Positions 46,870-57,149 of a DNA stretch of 64,000 bases are shown here, one piece after another; positions within the stretch are counted from its first letter, which is position 1, and each line of letters starts with the position of its first letter. Both the position numbers and the translations under genes were made by a program. The notes beneath the pieces are model-generated. The model had not been told where the DNA came from. It searched no databases and worked only from the letters and a program-made list of their open reading frames with translations. Origin of the DNA: Pseudomonadota bacterium (GTDB lineage: Bacteria; Pseudomonadota; Alphaproteobacteria; Rickettsiales; SXRF01); assembly GCA_963205195.1 (NCBI GenBank), contig CAUJHR010000011.1, positions 148,164-212,163 of the forward strand, read 5' to 3'.

Positions 46870-47214
46870 TTACTTTCCGGATTTTTTATCATTATCCAAA
46901 AATATAACTACTTCATCATTACCAGCGCGCCCCAGAATATTGCGTGATTGCTCGTCTAGAAGATCGAGGTCCAGGCTGCTAATGCTTAATTTCTGTACTT
47001 TCTTTTCAATTGATTCACGTTCTGATTTAATTTCAGCAATTTCAACATTAAGCGCATCCAGCTTGCTGCTTTCGCGCATAAGGGCAAAAACCCCTCTTTC
47101 GCCGCTGATTGTATGAAAACCTAGATAAAATAAAATAAGAACACAGAAAAGCGAACCAATAGCACGCCTTTGCATAGGTTGACGGAAATCAGAATTGCTA
47201 GCGTATCTGCTCAT
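46870..47214 (-). CDS. ftsB: Cell division protein FtsB / DivIC family
   Basis: 114 residues: short basic N-terminus, one TM (about 18-36), then a coiled coil (LDALNVEIAEIKSERESIEKK) and a C-terminal region LDEQSRNILGRAGNDEVV typical for septum formation initiator proteins. Part of the FtsQLB complex. Directly downstream of eno, as in most proteobacteria. Confidence 0.9.
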   Translation of the reverse strand: MSRYASNSDFRQPMQRRAIGSLFCVLILFYLGFHTISGERGVFALMRESSKLDALNVEIAEIKSERESIEKKVQKLSISSLDLDLLDEQSRNILGRAGNDEVVIFLDNDKKSGK

Positions 47215-47298
47215 ATGGCCTTTTAGAAAATAATCACAAGGAATATAATGAATTTTTCCTGTTCTGGAAAGAAAATAATGAGGTATTTACAGTAATTC

Positions 47299-48636
<1,338 letters not shown>

Positions 48637-48731
48637 TTACTTAATGCAGTTTTATAATTTCTAGTATTTTGGCGGTTTATATAGTATAATGCTAAGTGAC
48701 TGGCTAAAATACCTTATGTACGGAGGGTTTT

Positions 48732-49160
48732 ATGGATGGTGCAAAAACCAAGCAAAAACAAGCAGTAACAGAGGATAATACAGCGCTTCTTGAAAAATCA
48801 CTGCTTGTGCTGGAAGATGTCTGCCAGCGCTTATTGGTCACCAGCTTCGCCGAGCGTGACGATTCCGACAGAATGTATTGGCAGCAGCGCTTCAAAAACA
48901 TAGTAACCCATGTTTCCCTGGCACTCGCGGAAGTTCGCGGCCCACGGGTTTTTCACCAGCATTACCGACATGATGAAAATGATAGCAGTATTATGCTCCC
49001 GGTTCTTGAAGATCCATATGAAATGCTTGCCCATGCCTGCGAAAATGCTTTGGAAGAATCAAGCCGCAAACTCACTGGTGTGCATGATGCTGATTTGATA
49101 GCGGCTCAACGCAGGCTGGAAAAAGCCCTTAATAATTTTTTGCACAATTATAACAGGTAA
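48732..49160 (+). CDS. Small helical hypothetical protein
   Basis: 142 residues, predicted mostly helical and soluble (TALLEKSLLVLEDVCQRLLVT; AAQRRLEKALNNFLHNY), no recognised domain. GGAGG is well placed before the ATG. Divergent from eno and convergent with tadC (2-nt gap). Role unknown; adjacency to the pilus operon is on the opposite strand and gives no functional hint. Confidence 0.75.
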   Translation: MDGAKTKQKQAVTEDNTALLEKSLLVLEDVCQRLLVTSFAERDDSDRMYWQQRFKNIVTHVSLALAEVRGPRVFHQHYRHDENDSSIMLPVLEDPYEMLAHACENALEESSRKLTGVHDADLIAAQRRLEKALNNFLHNYNR

Positions 49161-49162
49161 TA

Positions 49163-50194
49163 TTATTTTTGCTGCTGGCTGCTTTGGGTAGCAAAGTTTT
49201 TCTTGGCGCTTATAACTGCCGGTGCCATTATTATTATAAATACCGTGGGCAGGATAAATAATATCATTGGCAGTGTCATCATTGCCGGAAGCCTTGCGGC
49301 CTTATTTTCAGCGCGCAGCATCCTTGCATGACGGAATTCAGATGACAGTACCCTTAAAGCCTGTGCTATTGGAGTGCCGTATTTTTCAGTCTGTATAAGT
49401 ACAGTTACTATTCCGCGCACTTCTTTCAGGTCGCAACGGTCTGCAAGATTATATAAAGCCTTATTGCGGTCAGGATAAAAGCTGATTTCTATTGATGTGA
49501 GTGCCAGCTCTTCGGCAATTTCAGGATATGCTGTGCCAAGCTCGCGGGATACGCGGTCCATAGCAGCAGGAACGCTTAAACCAGCCTCGGCGCAGACTGT
49601 CATCAGGTCAAGTGTATCGGAAAGACCGCGCTGGATGGCTATGTAACGCTTTTTACGGATGCGTTTAAGCACCATCCAAGGGAGTTTAAGCCCCATATAT
49701 AGGCCAAGCACCGGCCATATATAATTCATCATTTTTGCGTTAAAACTGGCAGGATTGGTAAACTGCATTGCAGCCAGCCCTATACCTCCTAAAATGAATG
49801 GTAAAACCAGCGTAAAAAAAGCAAATATTGAAAGCGCGTCTTTGGAGCGGAAGCCCGCCTGCACCAGCATAGCCTCACTTTGTTCCAATTCCAGCTTTTT
49901 AACCAAGTGGAATTTCATGGAAACCATACGCATGAAATTTATGCTGCCTTCAGGCTTTTTACGTTTTTTGGTAGCAAGCAGCCCGCTATAAAGCTCCTTA
50001 CGCCTCTCATGTATAGCCTTTATACGATGGGACATTTTATTGCTTTTCTTGCCCAGCATATTACGAAATACAATAATACATACCACAACCAGAACACAGC
50101 TTATGCCAACGTAAAACATATTTACGCTAATAAAATGCGGCAAATTATGCTTGAGGAACGTTGTTATCGGATCTGCTTTCTGGATCGTTGCCAT
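49163..50194 (-). CDS. tadC: Tad/Flp pilus inner membrane protein TadC
   Basis: GspF-domain platform protein. Start ATG 50194 (343 aa) lies 2 nt after the tadB stop; ATG 50233 overlaps tadB and is rejected. One N-terminal TM, a cytoplasmic helical region with the GspF-type segment (LSDTLDLMTVCAEAGLSVPAAMDRV, GTPIAQALRVLSSEFRHARMLRAE), then C-terminal TMs. Works with TadB around the CpaF ATPase. Confidence 0.93.
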   Translation of the reverse strand: MATIQKADPITTFLKHNLPHFISVNMFYVGISCVLVVVCIIVFRNMLGKKSNKMSHRIKAIHERRKELYSGLLATKKRKKPEGSINFMRMVSMKFHLVKKLELEQSEAMLVQAGFRSKDALSIFAFFTLVLPFILGGIGLAAMQFTNPASFNAKMMNYIWPVLGLYMGLKLPWMVLKRIRKKRYIAIQRGLSDTLDLMTVCAEAGLSVPAAMDRVSRELGTAYPEIAEELALTSIEISFYPDRNKALYNLADRCDLKEVRGIVTVLIQTEKYGTPIAQALRVLSSEFRHARMLRAENKAARLPAMMTLPMILFILPTVFIIIMAPAVISAKKNFATQSSQQQK

Positions 50195-50196
50195 GG

Positions 50197-51162
50197 CTAT
50201 ATTTCGAACCTCGCCATGCGACGCATAGACCATATACCGAATGAGAGCATGCCAACGGCTACGGCCAGCGCCTGATTACCCCCCTCCTCGTCGATCAGCG
50301 GCAGAAGATATTTAGGACTTAATGCCATTACCGCCAATGCAACTATAAAAGGAAGCGAGCCTATTATAACAGCTGAAGCGCGTGCCTCAGATGTCAAGGC
50401 ATGTATCTTCATTTTCATCATGAAGCGCGAACGCAAGACGTCTGACAGGTTATTTAGTATTTCGGATAGATTCCCACCAGTTTCACGTTGCAATATGATG
50501 CTGGTGGTAAAAAAATAGAACTCGCGCAACTCAAGCCTTTTAGCTGTTTCCATCAGGGCTTTTTCAAGTGGCACACCTAATTTCATTGTATTGGAAATAT
50601 TTGTGAATACGCTTTTGATAGGTTCTGGCAATTCGGTTGATACCTGAACTACAGATTCAGAAACAGGAAGCCCAGATCGTAACCCGCGTACAATAAGGTC
50701 AATTGCTTCAGGAAAACCGCGTAAAAAATCCTGAGCCTGTTTGTTGATCTTACGCTTTAGCCATTTGAATGGCGCCCATACACCGAATATTATAGCAGTG
50801 GGAATTGCCAGCAGTATGGATTTCTTAAGCAGCAATGTTATTATAGCTATAATGATTACCACAGAGATAGCCCGGCGCATTATATACTGCTTCGGCGTCA
50901 TTTTTACCCCGGCATTTTCAAGCAATATAGCTATTTTCTTGGAGTCTGGCAGAGGCTTTAAAAGCATGGATGAAAAGCCGGTATTTTCAGTTTTTTTCCG
51001 GCGCAGTGACATTTCCTGAATAGTTTTAGGACCGCTTGTATTTTTGCGCTGCTTGATGCGGTCTACACGCCTTTTTAAATCACGTGCATCTTTTATTCTC
51101 TGGGCTGATGCCAGTAATACCAATATCATTATACCAATGAAAATCATTACTTTTGTAAGCAT
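50197..51162 (-). CDS. tadB: Tad/Flp pilus inner membrane protein TadB
   Basis: 321 residues: N-terminal TM, two more hydrophobic segments (about 85-125), the GspF domain (FPEAIDLIVRGLRSGLPVSE, GNLSEILNNLSDVLRSR) and C-terminal helices. Follows cpaF by 4 nt. Confidence 0.94.
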   Translation of the reverse strand: MLTKVMIFIGIMILVLLASAQRIKDARDLKRRVDRIKQRKNTSGPKTIQEMSLRRKKTENTGFSSMLLKPLPDSKKIAILLENAGVKMTPKQYIMRRAISVVIIIAIITLLLKKSILLAIPTAIIFGVWAPFKWLKRKINKQAQDFLRGFPEAIDLIVRGLRSGLPVSESVVQVSTELPEPIKSVFTNISNTMKLGVPLEKALMETAKRLELREFYFFTTSIILQRETGGNLSEILNNLSDVLRSRFMMKMKIHALTSEARASAVIIGSLPFIVALAVMALSPKYLLPLIDEEGGNQALAVAVGMLSFGIWSMRRMARFEI

Positions 51163-51166
51163 TGAT

Positions 51167-52648
51167 TTACTCCGGCTCTGCGGTCATCGCTTCGATAAGC
51201 TGCTTTTCCAATCCAAAATATGCGGCCTGTTGAGTAAAGTTTGGCCTTATCCCGGTTGATCGGAATTGCCCTACAAGACGACCATTCTCATCTTCACCTT
51301 CAAATTCAAAAGTATATAGGTCCTGCGTGACTATAACATCACCTTCCATCCCGATAATTTCGGTGACATGGGTAACGCGCCTGCCGCCATCACGCATACG
51401 GCTTATCTGTACTATCAGATTTACCGCACCTGCAATCTGGGTACGTACTGCCTTGCTGGTAAGGTTCGCTCCAGCCATGCCTATCAAATTTTCCATACGT
51501 GTAAGCGCTTCGCGAGGGGTATTGGCATGCAGTGTTCCCATTGAGCCATCGTGCCCGGTATTCATAGCTTGCAAAAGGTCGAATGCCTCGCCGCCACGTA
51601 CCTCACCAAGTATAATTCTGTCAGGGCGCATACGCAGGGCGTTTTTAACGAGGTCACGCATGGTGATTTCCCCATCACCTTCCAGATTAGCAATGCGCGT
51701 TTCCAGAGGCACTACATGCGGCTGTTGCAATTGAAGCTCTGCAGCATCTTCAATAGTAACAATGCGCTCACCGTTGCTTATCATACGCGAAAGAGCATTA
51801 AGCATGGTGGTTTTGCCCGAACCTGTACCGCCGGAAATAATAATATTGAGGCGTATCGCCCCGCATATTTTAAGGAGCTTGCACAGGTTGGGCGAAATAC
51901 TTTTGGTATCTATCATTTTATCAAGGGTAATTTTCTTTTGGGAAAATTTACGTATCGAGATGGAAGTCCCGCGTATGGCCAGAGGTTGTGCTATAACGTT
52001 TACGCGGCTTCCGTCAGGTAGGCGTGCATCGCATATCGGGCTGGATTCATCCACACGCCTGCCAACTCCCGTAACTATACGGGTTGCGATAGACATTACA
52101 TGCGCGTTATCGCGGAACTTAACATCGGTAAGTTCGAGCTTGCCCTTTCGCTCTACATATATCTGATAAGGCCCGTTTACCATTATATCGGTCACAAGTT
52201 CATCGCGCAGTAATGGTTCAAGTGGTCCAAACCCCAGCATGTCATCAACTATCTGGCTGGCTAAGAGTTGCTGTTCTGCATAATTAAGTGGTAGCTTCTG
52301 CTCCATAACTATTTCGCCGATAAGCTCTATTATCTGGCGTTTTAATTCTTCACGGGGTAATCGCGAGGAAGTGGTTATGTCTATCTGCTCAATAAGAAGG
52401 TTATATATTTTATCCTTGGTCGCGGCGAGGTCGTCTTCGATTTTACTTGGCGCAGTTGGTGCGGCAAGGCTGCTTTCACTGGATCCGGCTAGCAGGTCTT
52501 TGCTTTCTGGTTTTTGTGCTGCCTGGGTTACTGGCTGCTGGCTTATTACCGGTGTCTGGGATGGGCTGGATACAGTTTCGCCACCCCCTGATATAACTGG
52601 TGGAGGCGGCAATGTACTTGATTCATTACTACCGCGCCTGCCAAACAT
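51167..52648 (-). CDS. cpaF: Pilus assembly ATPase CpaF (TadA)
   Basis: 493 residues. Pro/Ser/Gln-rich N-terminal tail (about 1-70), a helical region, then the secretion ATPase core: Walker A GGTGSGKTT, Asp box IVTIEDAAELQLQ, Walker B RPDRIILGEVRGGEA and His box NTGHDGSMGTLHAN. Powers both extension and retraction of Flp pili in this family. Confidence 0.97.
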   Translation of the reverse strand: MFGRRGSNESSTLPPPPVISGGGETVSSPSQTPVISQQPVTQAAQKPESKDLLAGSSESSLAAPTAPSKIEDDLAATKDKIYNLLIEQIDITTSSRLPREELKRQIIELIGEIVMEQKLPLNYAEQQLLASQIVDDMLGFGPLEPLLRDELVTDIMVNGPYQIYVERKGKLELTDVKFRDNAHVMSIATRIVTGVGRRVDESSPICDARLPDGSRVNVIAQPLAIRGTSISIRKFSQKKITLDKMIDTKSISPNLCKLLKICGAIRLNIIISGGTGSGKTTMLNALSRMISNGERIVTIEDAAELQLQQPHVVPLETRIANLEGDGEITMRDLVKNALRMRPDRIILGEVRGGEAFDLLQAMNTGHDGSMGTLHANTPREALTRMENLIGMAGANLTSKAVRTQIAGAVNLIVQISRMRDGGRRVTHVTEIIGMEGDVIVTQDLYTFEFEGEDENGRLVGQFRSTGIRPNFTQQAAYFGLEKQLIEAMTAEPE

Positions 52649-52649
52649 T

Positions 52650-53867
52650 TTAAGTGCCTTTTTTCTTTTTATTCATGAAACCGAGAAGTTTTTTATCTTT
52701 TGGTTCTTCATCAAGTGATAGCTTTGGAAGCAAATGTTTAGCCAATGAATAGATTGGTTTTACAACAGCATTTTTTGCATTGGTTATCGATGGTATATCA
52801 ATCCCTATATGCATGAATACATCAGGCGAATAAGAAATTTTCTCTACTATTTTAGTTGTAATTCCCTTTTCAAAATCCGCCAGGCTTATTTCATTTTTAG
52901 GTGCCATCCCTACACGGTTTATAATTACAAGAGGCGGTGCCATTTTATATGTGTCAACAACAAGGTCGCTAAGCCTTAGTGTATCACGCAAAGATGCCAG
53001 GTTTAATTCAGCTACTATTAAAATATGGTTTGCTTTTTTCAGGCACTCCCTGCCGAAATGCCCCATATGCGAAGGTATATCCAGTATTACAACTTCATAT
53101 TTATTAGATAATTCTTTTAATAAGGCTTCCGCGGTATATTCACTTATATTTATATTTTCTTTAAGCGGCTCTTCGGCGCTCAATACCCATAGATTCTTAT
53201 GCGGATTGCTCATAACCCGGTCAATAAATAACTGATCGATCCTCTCAGGTTTTTCCAGTGCATCCCTAAGCCCGCGTGACGGCTCTAAGTCAAGGCTAAG
53301 TGATAATGTTCCCAAGTGAGGGTCAATATCCACCAGCGCAATTTTTTTATTTGAATATTCAGCAAGTATTCCACTAAGATTCAAAGCTATTGTTGAAGTT
53401 CCAACCCCGCCGCGTGCACCGACAACTGCAATTATCTTAGTTGGCTCGCTGATAGCGGCAGGTGTAACCTGGGCTTCAATTGTTGATTTTTTATAAGCAT
53501 TTTCCAGCATTTCCCTGGTTAGTGGTCGCAGGAGATAGCTAAATACCCCAATATCCATGAGCCAGCAGTAAAAACTGTATTCATTAACCGTGCCTGTAAT
53601 AATGACCTTGGTTAGCGGGTCGCAAACATTGGCAAGATTATCTAATAAGGCCGGTGCAGTTTCAGCGGATGGAACTTCCACAAGCAGCAATACAGGTGAT
53701 GCGTGGTCTTTAAAATATTCGGTGGCGGTTTCAATATCGCCTTGCATAACACAGCTGTCGCTCCAACCTTGTGCAACCGCAAATTCCTTGATCTTATCCC
53801 TGTCACCGCCATCCTGTGCAAAGGCAAAAAACTTAGGTTTATTCGATATATCGTTTTTTTGTTCCAT
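52650..53867 (-). CDS. cpaE: Pilus assembly protein CpaE (TadZ-like, ParA/MinD-type)
   Basis: 405 residues: receiver-like N-domain (about 15-130) then a MinD/ParA-type domain. The P-loop is GARGGVGTSTIA (near residue 150) with Ser/Thr but not the usual lysine pair of active ParA proteins, the atypical form known for CpaE/TadZ, which localise the pilus machine at the pole. IALVDIDPHLGTLSLSLD and ILDIPSHMGHF complete the fold. Confidence 0.92.
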   Translation of the reverse strand: MEQKNDISNKPKFFAFAQDGGDRDKIKEFAVAQGWSDSCVMQGDIETATEYFKDHASPVLLLVEVPSAETAPALLDNLANVCDPLTKVIITGTVNEYSFYCWLMDIGVFSYLLRPLTREMLENAYKKSTIEAQVTPAAISEPTKIIAVVGARGGVGTSTIALNLSGILAEYSNKKIALVDIDPHLGTLSLSLDLEPSRGLRDALEKPERIDQLFIDRVMSNPHKNLWVLSAEEPLKENINISEYTAEALLKELSNKYEVVILDIPSHMGHFGRECLKKANHILIVAELNLASLRDTLRLSDLVVDTYKMAPPLVIINRVGMAPKNEISLADFEKGITTKIVEKISYSPDVFMHIGIDIPSITNAKNAVVKPIYSLAKHLLPKLSLDEEPKDKKLLGFMNKKKKGT

Positions 53868-53887
53868 AATAAATAAGCTTCATGCCG

Positions 53888-54544
53888 CTATTGGCCGGTT
53901 ATAGATGTTGACGATCCAGAAGGAGTTGCGCCGATGCGGTAATCAAGTATAGCTTTTGCACCACGTTCGCTTGGCGATTCATTCGATGATTTACCACGCT
54001 CCAGATCACGCGGGTCATCTATCATCATTCCAAAATTTGTTTTTGTCGCACAGCCGAAATTTGCAGGAAGGGAATTACTATAGGTTGTTACAGGCGACAT
54101 TTTCCAATCCGGGCAATCAGGTGGAATCACTGCTGCATAAGCAATGTCTATGACTATTTTATCGTGTGGAAGCCCTGCTTGGGTGAAGAATTCAGGCTTT
54201 GTAGTGAATCCAGCTTTGGCTAACAAATCATGTACGTATTTCATACGCTCTGTTTTCTGATTCATACTGGTTGTTGAACCAATATAAATTTTGCTGACTG
54301 CATGCGGATTTATATCGGCCAGTTCGCTATGCAGATTTGCGATTTTATCACTTGCTAGAGTGGTTTGTGAATTTTTAAACTGTAGACCAGTTTGGAAATG
54401 CCTGGTTTCAACCTTGTTCTCCCTAGGATGTGCAGCGTAATATTCCTGCGGGTCATGCCCCTGCAAATCATAAGTTGGGGAACAGGATACAAAAAGCGTT
54501 AAAGCTACGGCGCATAATAATGATTCTATTTTAAAGATCGCCAT
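53888..54544 (-). CDS. cpaD: Pilus assembly lipoprotein CpaD
   Basis: 218 residues with lipobox LFVSC (Cys21). Middle region has VSKIYIGS-type and DIAYAAVIPPDCPDW, then NFGCATKTNFGMMIDDPRDLERG, the conserved C-terminal segment of the CpaD family. Outer membrane partner of the CpaC secretin. 3 nt after cpaC. Confidence 0.9.
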   Translation of the reverse strand: MAIFKIESLLCAVALTLFVSCSPTYDLQGHDPQEYYAAHPRENKVETRHFQTGLQFKNSQTTLASDKIANLHSELADINPHAVSKIYIGSTTSMNQKTERMKYVHDLLAKAGFTTKPEFFTQAGLPHDKIVIDIAYAAVIPPDCPDWKMSPVTTYSNSLPANFGCATKTNFGMMIDDPRDLERGKSSNESPSERGAKAILDYRIGATPSGSSTSITGQ

Positions 54545-54547
54545 AAA

Positions 54548-55963
54548 CTACTCCAGTATAAACCCGTTTTTGCCATTTAACTTGGGACCTTTGCCCATGC
54601 CTGCGCTTGGTGCTAAAATATCAAGTTTCTTTTCTTCAGGAGCTACGGCTGAAACTGGCGGTTGGCTTTCAGGCATTGGCTGCTGCTGATATAGGCTGCC
54701 AAGTAAATTCCTCTGCATATCGGTTGGCGGCTTATAGCCATCAACTGGTGTCTGTACTTTCTTTGCCTGTGAGATCGGATGCACTATATATGGCGTAACC
54801 AGTATAACCAGTTCTGTCTGGTTGCTTTGGAAGCGCTGCGAGCGGAAAAGAGTACCCAGAATCGGTAAATCACCAACGCCTGGAAGCTTGCTTATATTAT
54901 TGCTGGTATCATTGCGAAGCAACCCGGCCAGCACAAAGGTCTGCCCGCTTCCAAGCTCTACAGTTGCCTGTGCTTTGCGCGTATCAAGTATCGGGTAAGT
55001 GAAGCCGGAAACTTGTATAGGGTTGGAAAAATTAAGTGTGCTTACCTCAGGATTTACAAGCACGCTCATGCGGTCATTCGACATAACCACCGGTGTAAAG
55101 TTTAGGCTTACGCCGAATGGTTCGTATTGCACAGTAACAGTTCCGTTCTGGCCGGAAACAGGAATAGGATATTGACCGCCTGCAAGGAAGCTTGCTGCTT
55201 TACCAGTAGTTGTTGTAAGGCTTGGCTCTGCAAGGACAGTTGCGAGGCCCTGCGTTTCCAAGGCATCTATCAAAGCGCTTATGCTATTTGGGCCGCTGGT
55301 TATTTTGGTAAGTATATTGGTATCGGAAGTTACGGCGCGGCTTATCAGGCTTGTTGGGTCCAGTGTACCATTTATAACCTGTGATACTATGCCGCCCCCA
55401 GTAACTGATGTTTGCAGGTTTATACCAAGATTTTTTAGATCTGTACGTGCCATTTCAACGATTTTTACTTGTAATGTAACCTGGTCGCCGCCGCCGGTTT
55501 TTATCATATTCACTACTTTATCACGTTCGCCAACAAATGCTGCCGCGACATTACGGATATTTTCTGATTCCTGTACCGAGGTTGCCGAACCATCAATAAC
55601 CAATCCGCCATCAACAGTTTTAAAGGTTACATTAGAATCTGGCGCCACACGTTCTACCGTACGCTTAAGGCTGCTCAAATTATGGGTTACATCTATGACC
55701 CCCTGAAAAATAGTATCGTCATTTTCACCAACTGCTGTAATCGAGGTTTCACCTATTTTTTTCCCGTATACAAATACCATTTTTGGTGAAACCACCTGCA
55801 CATCGGCAGTAGTAGGATCAGCAATTACAACTGAGCTGGCTGGCGTATCAAATTTTATCATTTTTCCCTTATTGATCTCGACTTTTACCAAAGAATCGGC
55901 AAATGACGGAGCAACCACCAATAGGCAAGCAATAACCAAACTTATGAATATAGAATTTTTCAT
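54548..55963 (-). CDS. cpaC: Pilus secretin CpaC (RcpA)
   Basis: 471 residues: signal peptide (cleavage after SFA, about 22), pilus N-domain (GKMIKFDTPASSVVIADP), BON-like region (LKRTVERVAPDSNVTFK) and secretin domain (VTLQVKIVEMARTDLKNLG, VLAEPSLTTTTGKAASFLAGG, FVLAGLLRNDTSNNISKLPGVGDLPILGTLF is present in family order). Forms the outer membrane channel. Start overlaps the cpaB stop by 4 nt. Confidence 0.95.
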   Translation of the reverse strand: MKNSIFISLVIACLLVVAPSFADSLVKVEINKGKMIKFDTPASSVVIADPTTADVQVVSPKMVFVYGKKIGETSITAVGENDDTIFQGVIDVTHNLSSLKRTVERVAPDSNVTFKTVDGGLVIDGSATSVQESENIRNVAAAFVGERDKVVNMIKTGGGDQVTLQVKIVEMARTDLKNLGINLQTSVTGGGIVSQVINGTLDPTSLISRAVTSDTNILTKITSGPNSISALIDALETQGLATVLAEPSLTTTTGKAASFLAGGQYPIPVSGQNGTVTVQYEPFGVSLNFTPVVMSNDRMSVLVNPEVSTLNFSNPIQVSGFTYPILDTRKAQATVELGSGQTFVLAGLLRNDTSNNISKLPGVGDLPILGTLFRSQRFQSNQTELVILVTPYIVHPISQAKKVQTPVDGYKPPTDMQRNLLGSLYQQQPMPESQPPVSAVAPEEKKLDILAPSAGMGKGPKLNGKNGFILE

Positions 55964-56922
55964 TGTTTATCCTGATAAAATTCGAGAGTTTCGACTTTGT
56001 CGCCGCGTATTATCTTTACTTTGCTTACAGAGCTTTCCTTATGTTCGATAAGTTTGCTGACATCGGCATCCATAGTATAATTCTTAGATATTGGCTGCGG
56101 TATATTTTTAATATCAATTTCATTTTCTACTTTATCATGAAGCACAACCGGTTTTGTTTCTTCGTCTATAGCTGGAACTCCTGTGCTGACAAGCGCAACA
56201 GAAATCTTACCTAATTCGGACGCTACTGAAACCTGCTCAGCTTGTACCGGTGTTACCTCAACCGTAATTGTCTTGGCAAGAATTGCTTTATTTTCTGGAT
56301 TATCGAGAGACTGGTCAACCGCTAGAACACGCACATTCCGTGCAAATGTTTCGGTACCTATTGAATCCGCCGCTGCAGCAGTATCTGCGTTATTGGTATT
56401 TTTTACGCGATAGGTTATTAGAAGATCGACACGGTCACCCGGCGATACGAAGCCCGCATTGCCGGAAATAGGATTTACTGAAATTGAAACGGCGCGCTTG
56501 CCGGGTTCCAAAACGGCTGACATAAAGCCGCCTTCGCCCGGTTTCATAAGCATGGTAGAGACTATAGGCTCGCCCGCATGTATGGTACGGCGCACTACAG
56601 CGCCGTTAAATTCTTCTATCCTTACTTTACCTTCATATTGATAATTGTTAGTTGGCACTTCAACTTCTGCCTGCTGCTGCCCATCTTTTGCGGCTTCTGC
56701 TGGCTTACTTTCTATTATAGGAGCTGGCTGCCATTCAAGATCTTCTGCTGATTGTATGAAAGCGCCACTAACAAGATTGCGCTTTGCAACCAGTATGCGC
56801 GGGGCTTCGGTTTCTTTAGCTACTTCCACTACAGGTTCACGAGTAAAATAATCGCGTACCGACATTAGGGTGAAACCTATTATTACCACAGCGATGACTA
56901 TTACAATAGCGCGGCTTGACAT
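55960..56922 (-). CDS. cpaB: Pilus assembly protein CpaB (RcpC)
   Basis: 320 residues: N-terminal TM (about 4-20), then a SAF domain (ILVAKRNLVSGAFIQSAEDLEW, VVRRTIHAGEPIV) and the RcpC region (GKRAVSISVNPISGNAGFVSPGDRVDLL). First gene of cpaB-C-D-E-F-tadB-C. The pilin (flp/pilA), prepilin peptidase (cpaA) and tadD/E/G are not in the window. A CtrA-like site lies 83 nt upstream. Confidence 0.93.
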   Translation of the reverse strand: MSSRAIVIVIAVVIIGFTLMSVRDYFTREPVVEVAKETEAPRILVAKRNLVSGAFIQSAEDLEWQPAPIIESKPAEAAKDGQQQAEVEVPTNNYQYEGKVRIEEFNGAVVRRTIHAGEPIVSTMLMKPGEGGFMSAVLEPGKRAVSISVNPISGNAGFVSPGDRVDLLITYRVKNTNNADTAAAADSIGTETFARNVRVLAVDQSLDNPENKAILAKTITVEVTPVQAEQVSVASELGKISVALVSTGVPAIDEETKPVVLHDKVENEIDIKNIPQPISKNYTMDADVSKLIEHKESSVSKVKIIRGDKVETLEFYQDKQ

Positions 56923-57004
56923 TTCGCGTACCCAAACTCAGTTATAATTAAAAATATATTTGTTGAAGCCTATCTATACTCCCGGTGAGTTTTTCAGAAA
57001 TAAC

Positions 57005-57019
57005 TTAAAAAACCATTAA
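57005..57019. promoter_or_regulatory. CtrA-like site TTAA-N7-TTAA upstream of cpaB
   Basis: TTAA (57005-57008) and TTAA (57016-57019) are separated by seven bases in the cpaB-rsh spacer. CtrA controls pilus genes in Caulobacter, which makes this location meaningful, but the motif is short and the DNA AT-rich. Confidence 0.4.
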
Positions 57020-57112
57020 ACTATGTGGCAAAAAGGCATCAGTTAATCAAATTAGTTTGTGCTAAAGCCAATAATGCCGCCAAATTACATAATCACACGG
57101 CAAAGCCACTTC

Positions 57113-57141
57113 TTGTAAATAGCTTCTCTATTAGGTAGAAT
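57113..57141 (+). promoter_or_regulatory. rsh promoter (candidate leaderless)
   Basis: TTGTAA (57113-57118), a 17-bp spacer and TAGAAT (57136-57141). The -10 ends eight bases before the ATG at 57150, predicting a start within about two bases of it; no Shine-Dalgarno is present. Confidence 0.6.
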
Positions 57142-57149
57142 ATACTGGT

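Noticed and set aside
56923..57112. Search for a sigma-54 promoter upstream of cpaB
   Set aside because: No GG-N10-GC arrangement with TGGCAC/TTGC context was found on either strand.
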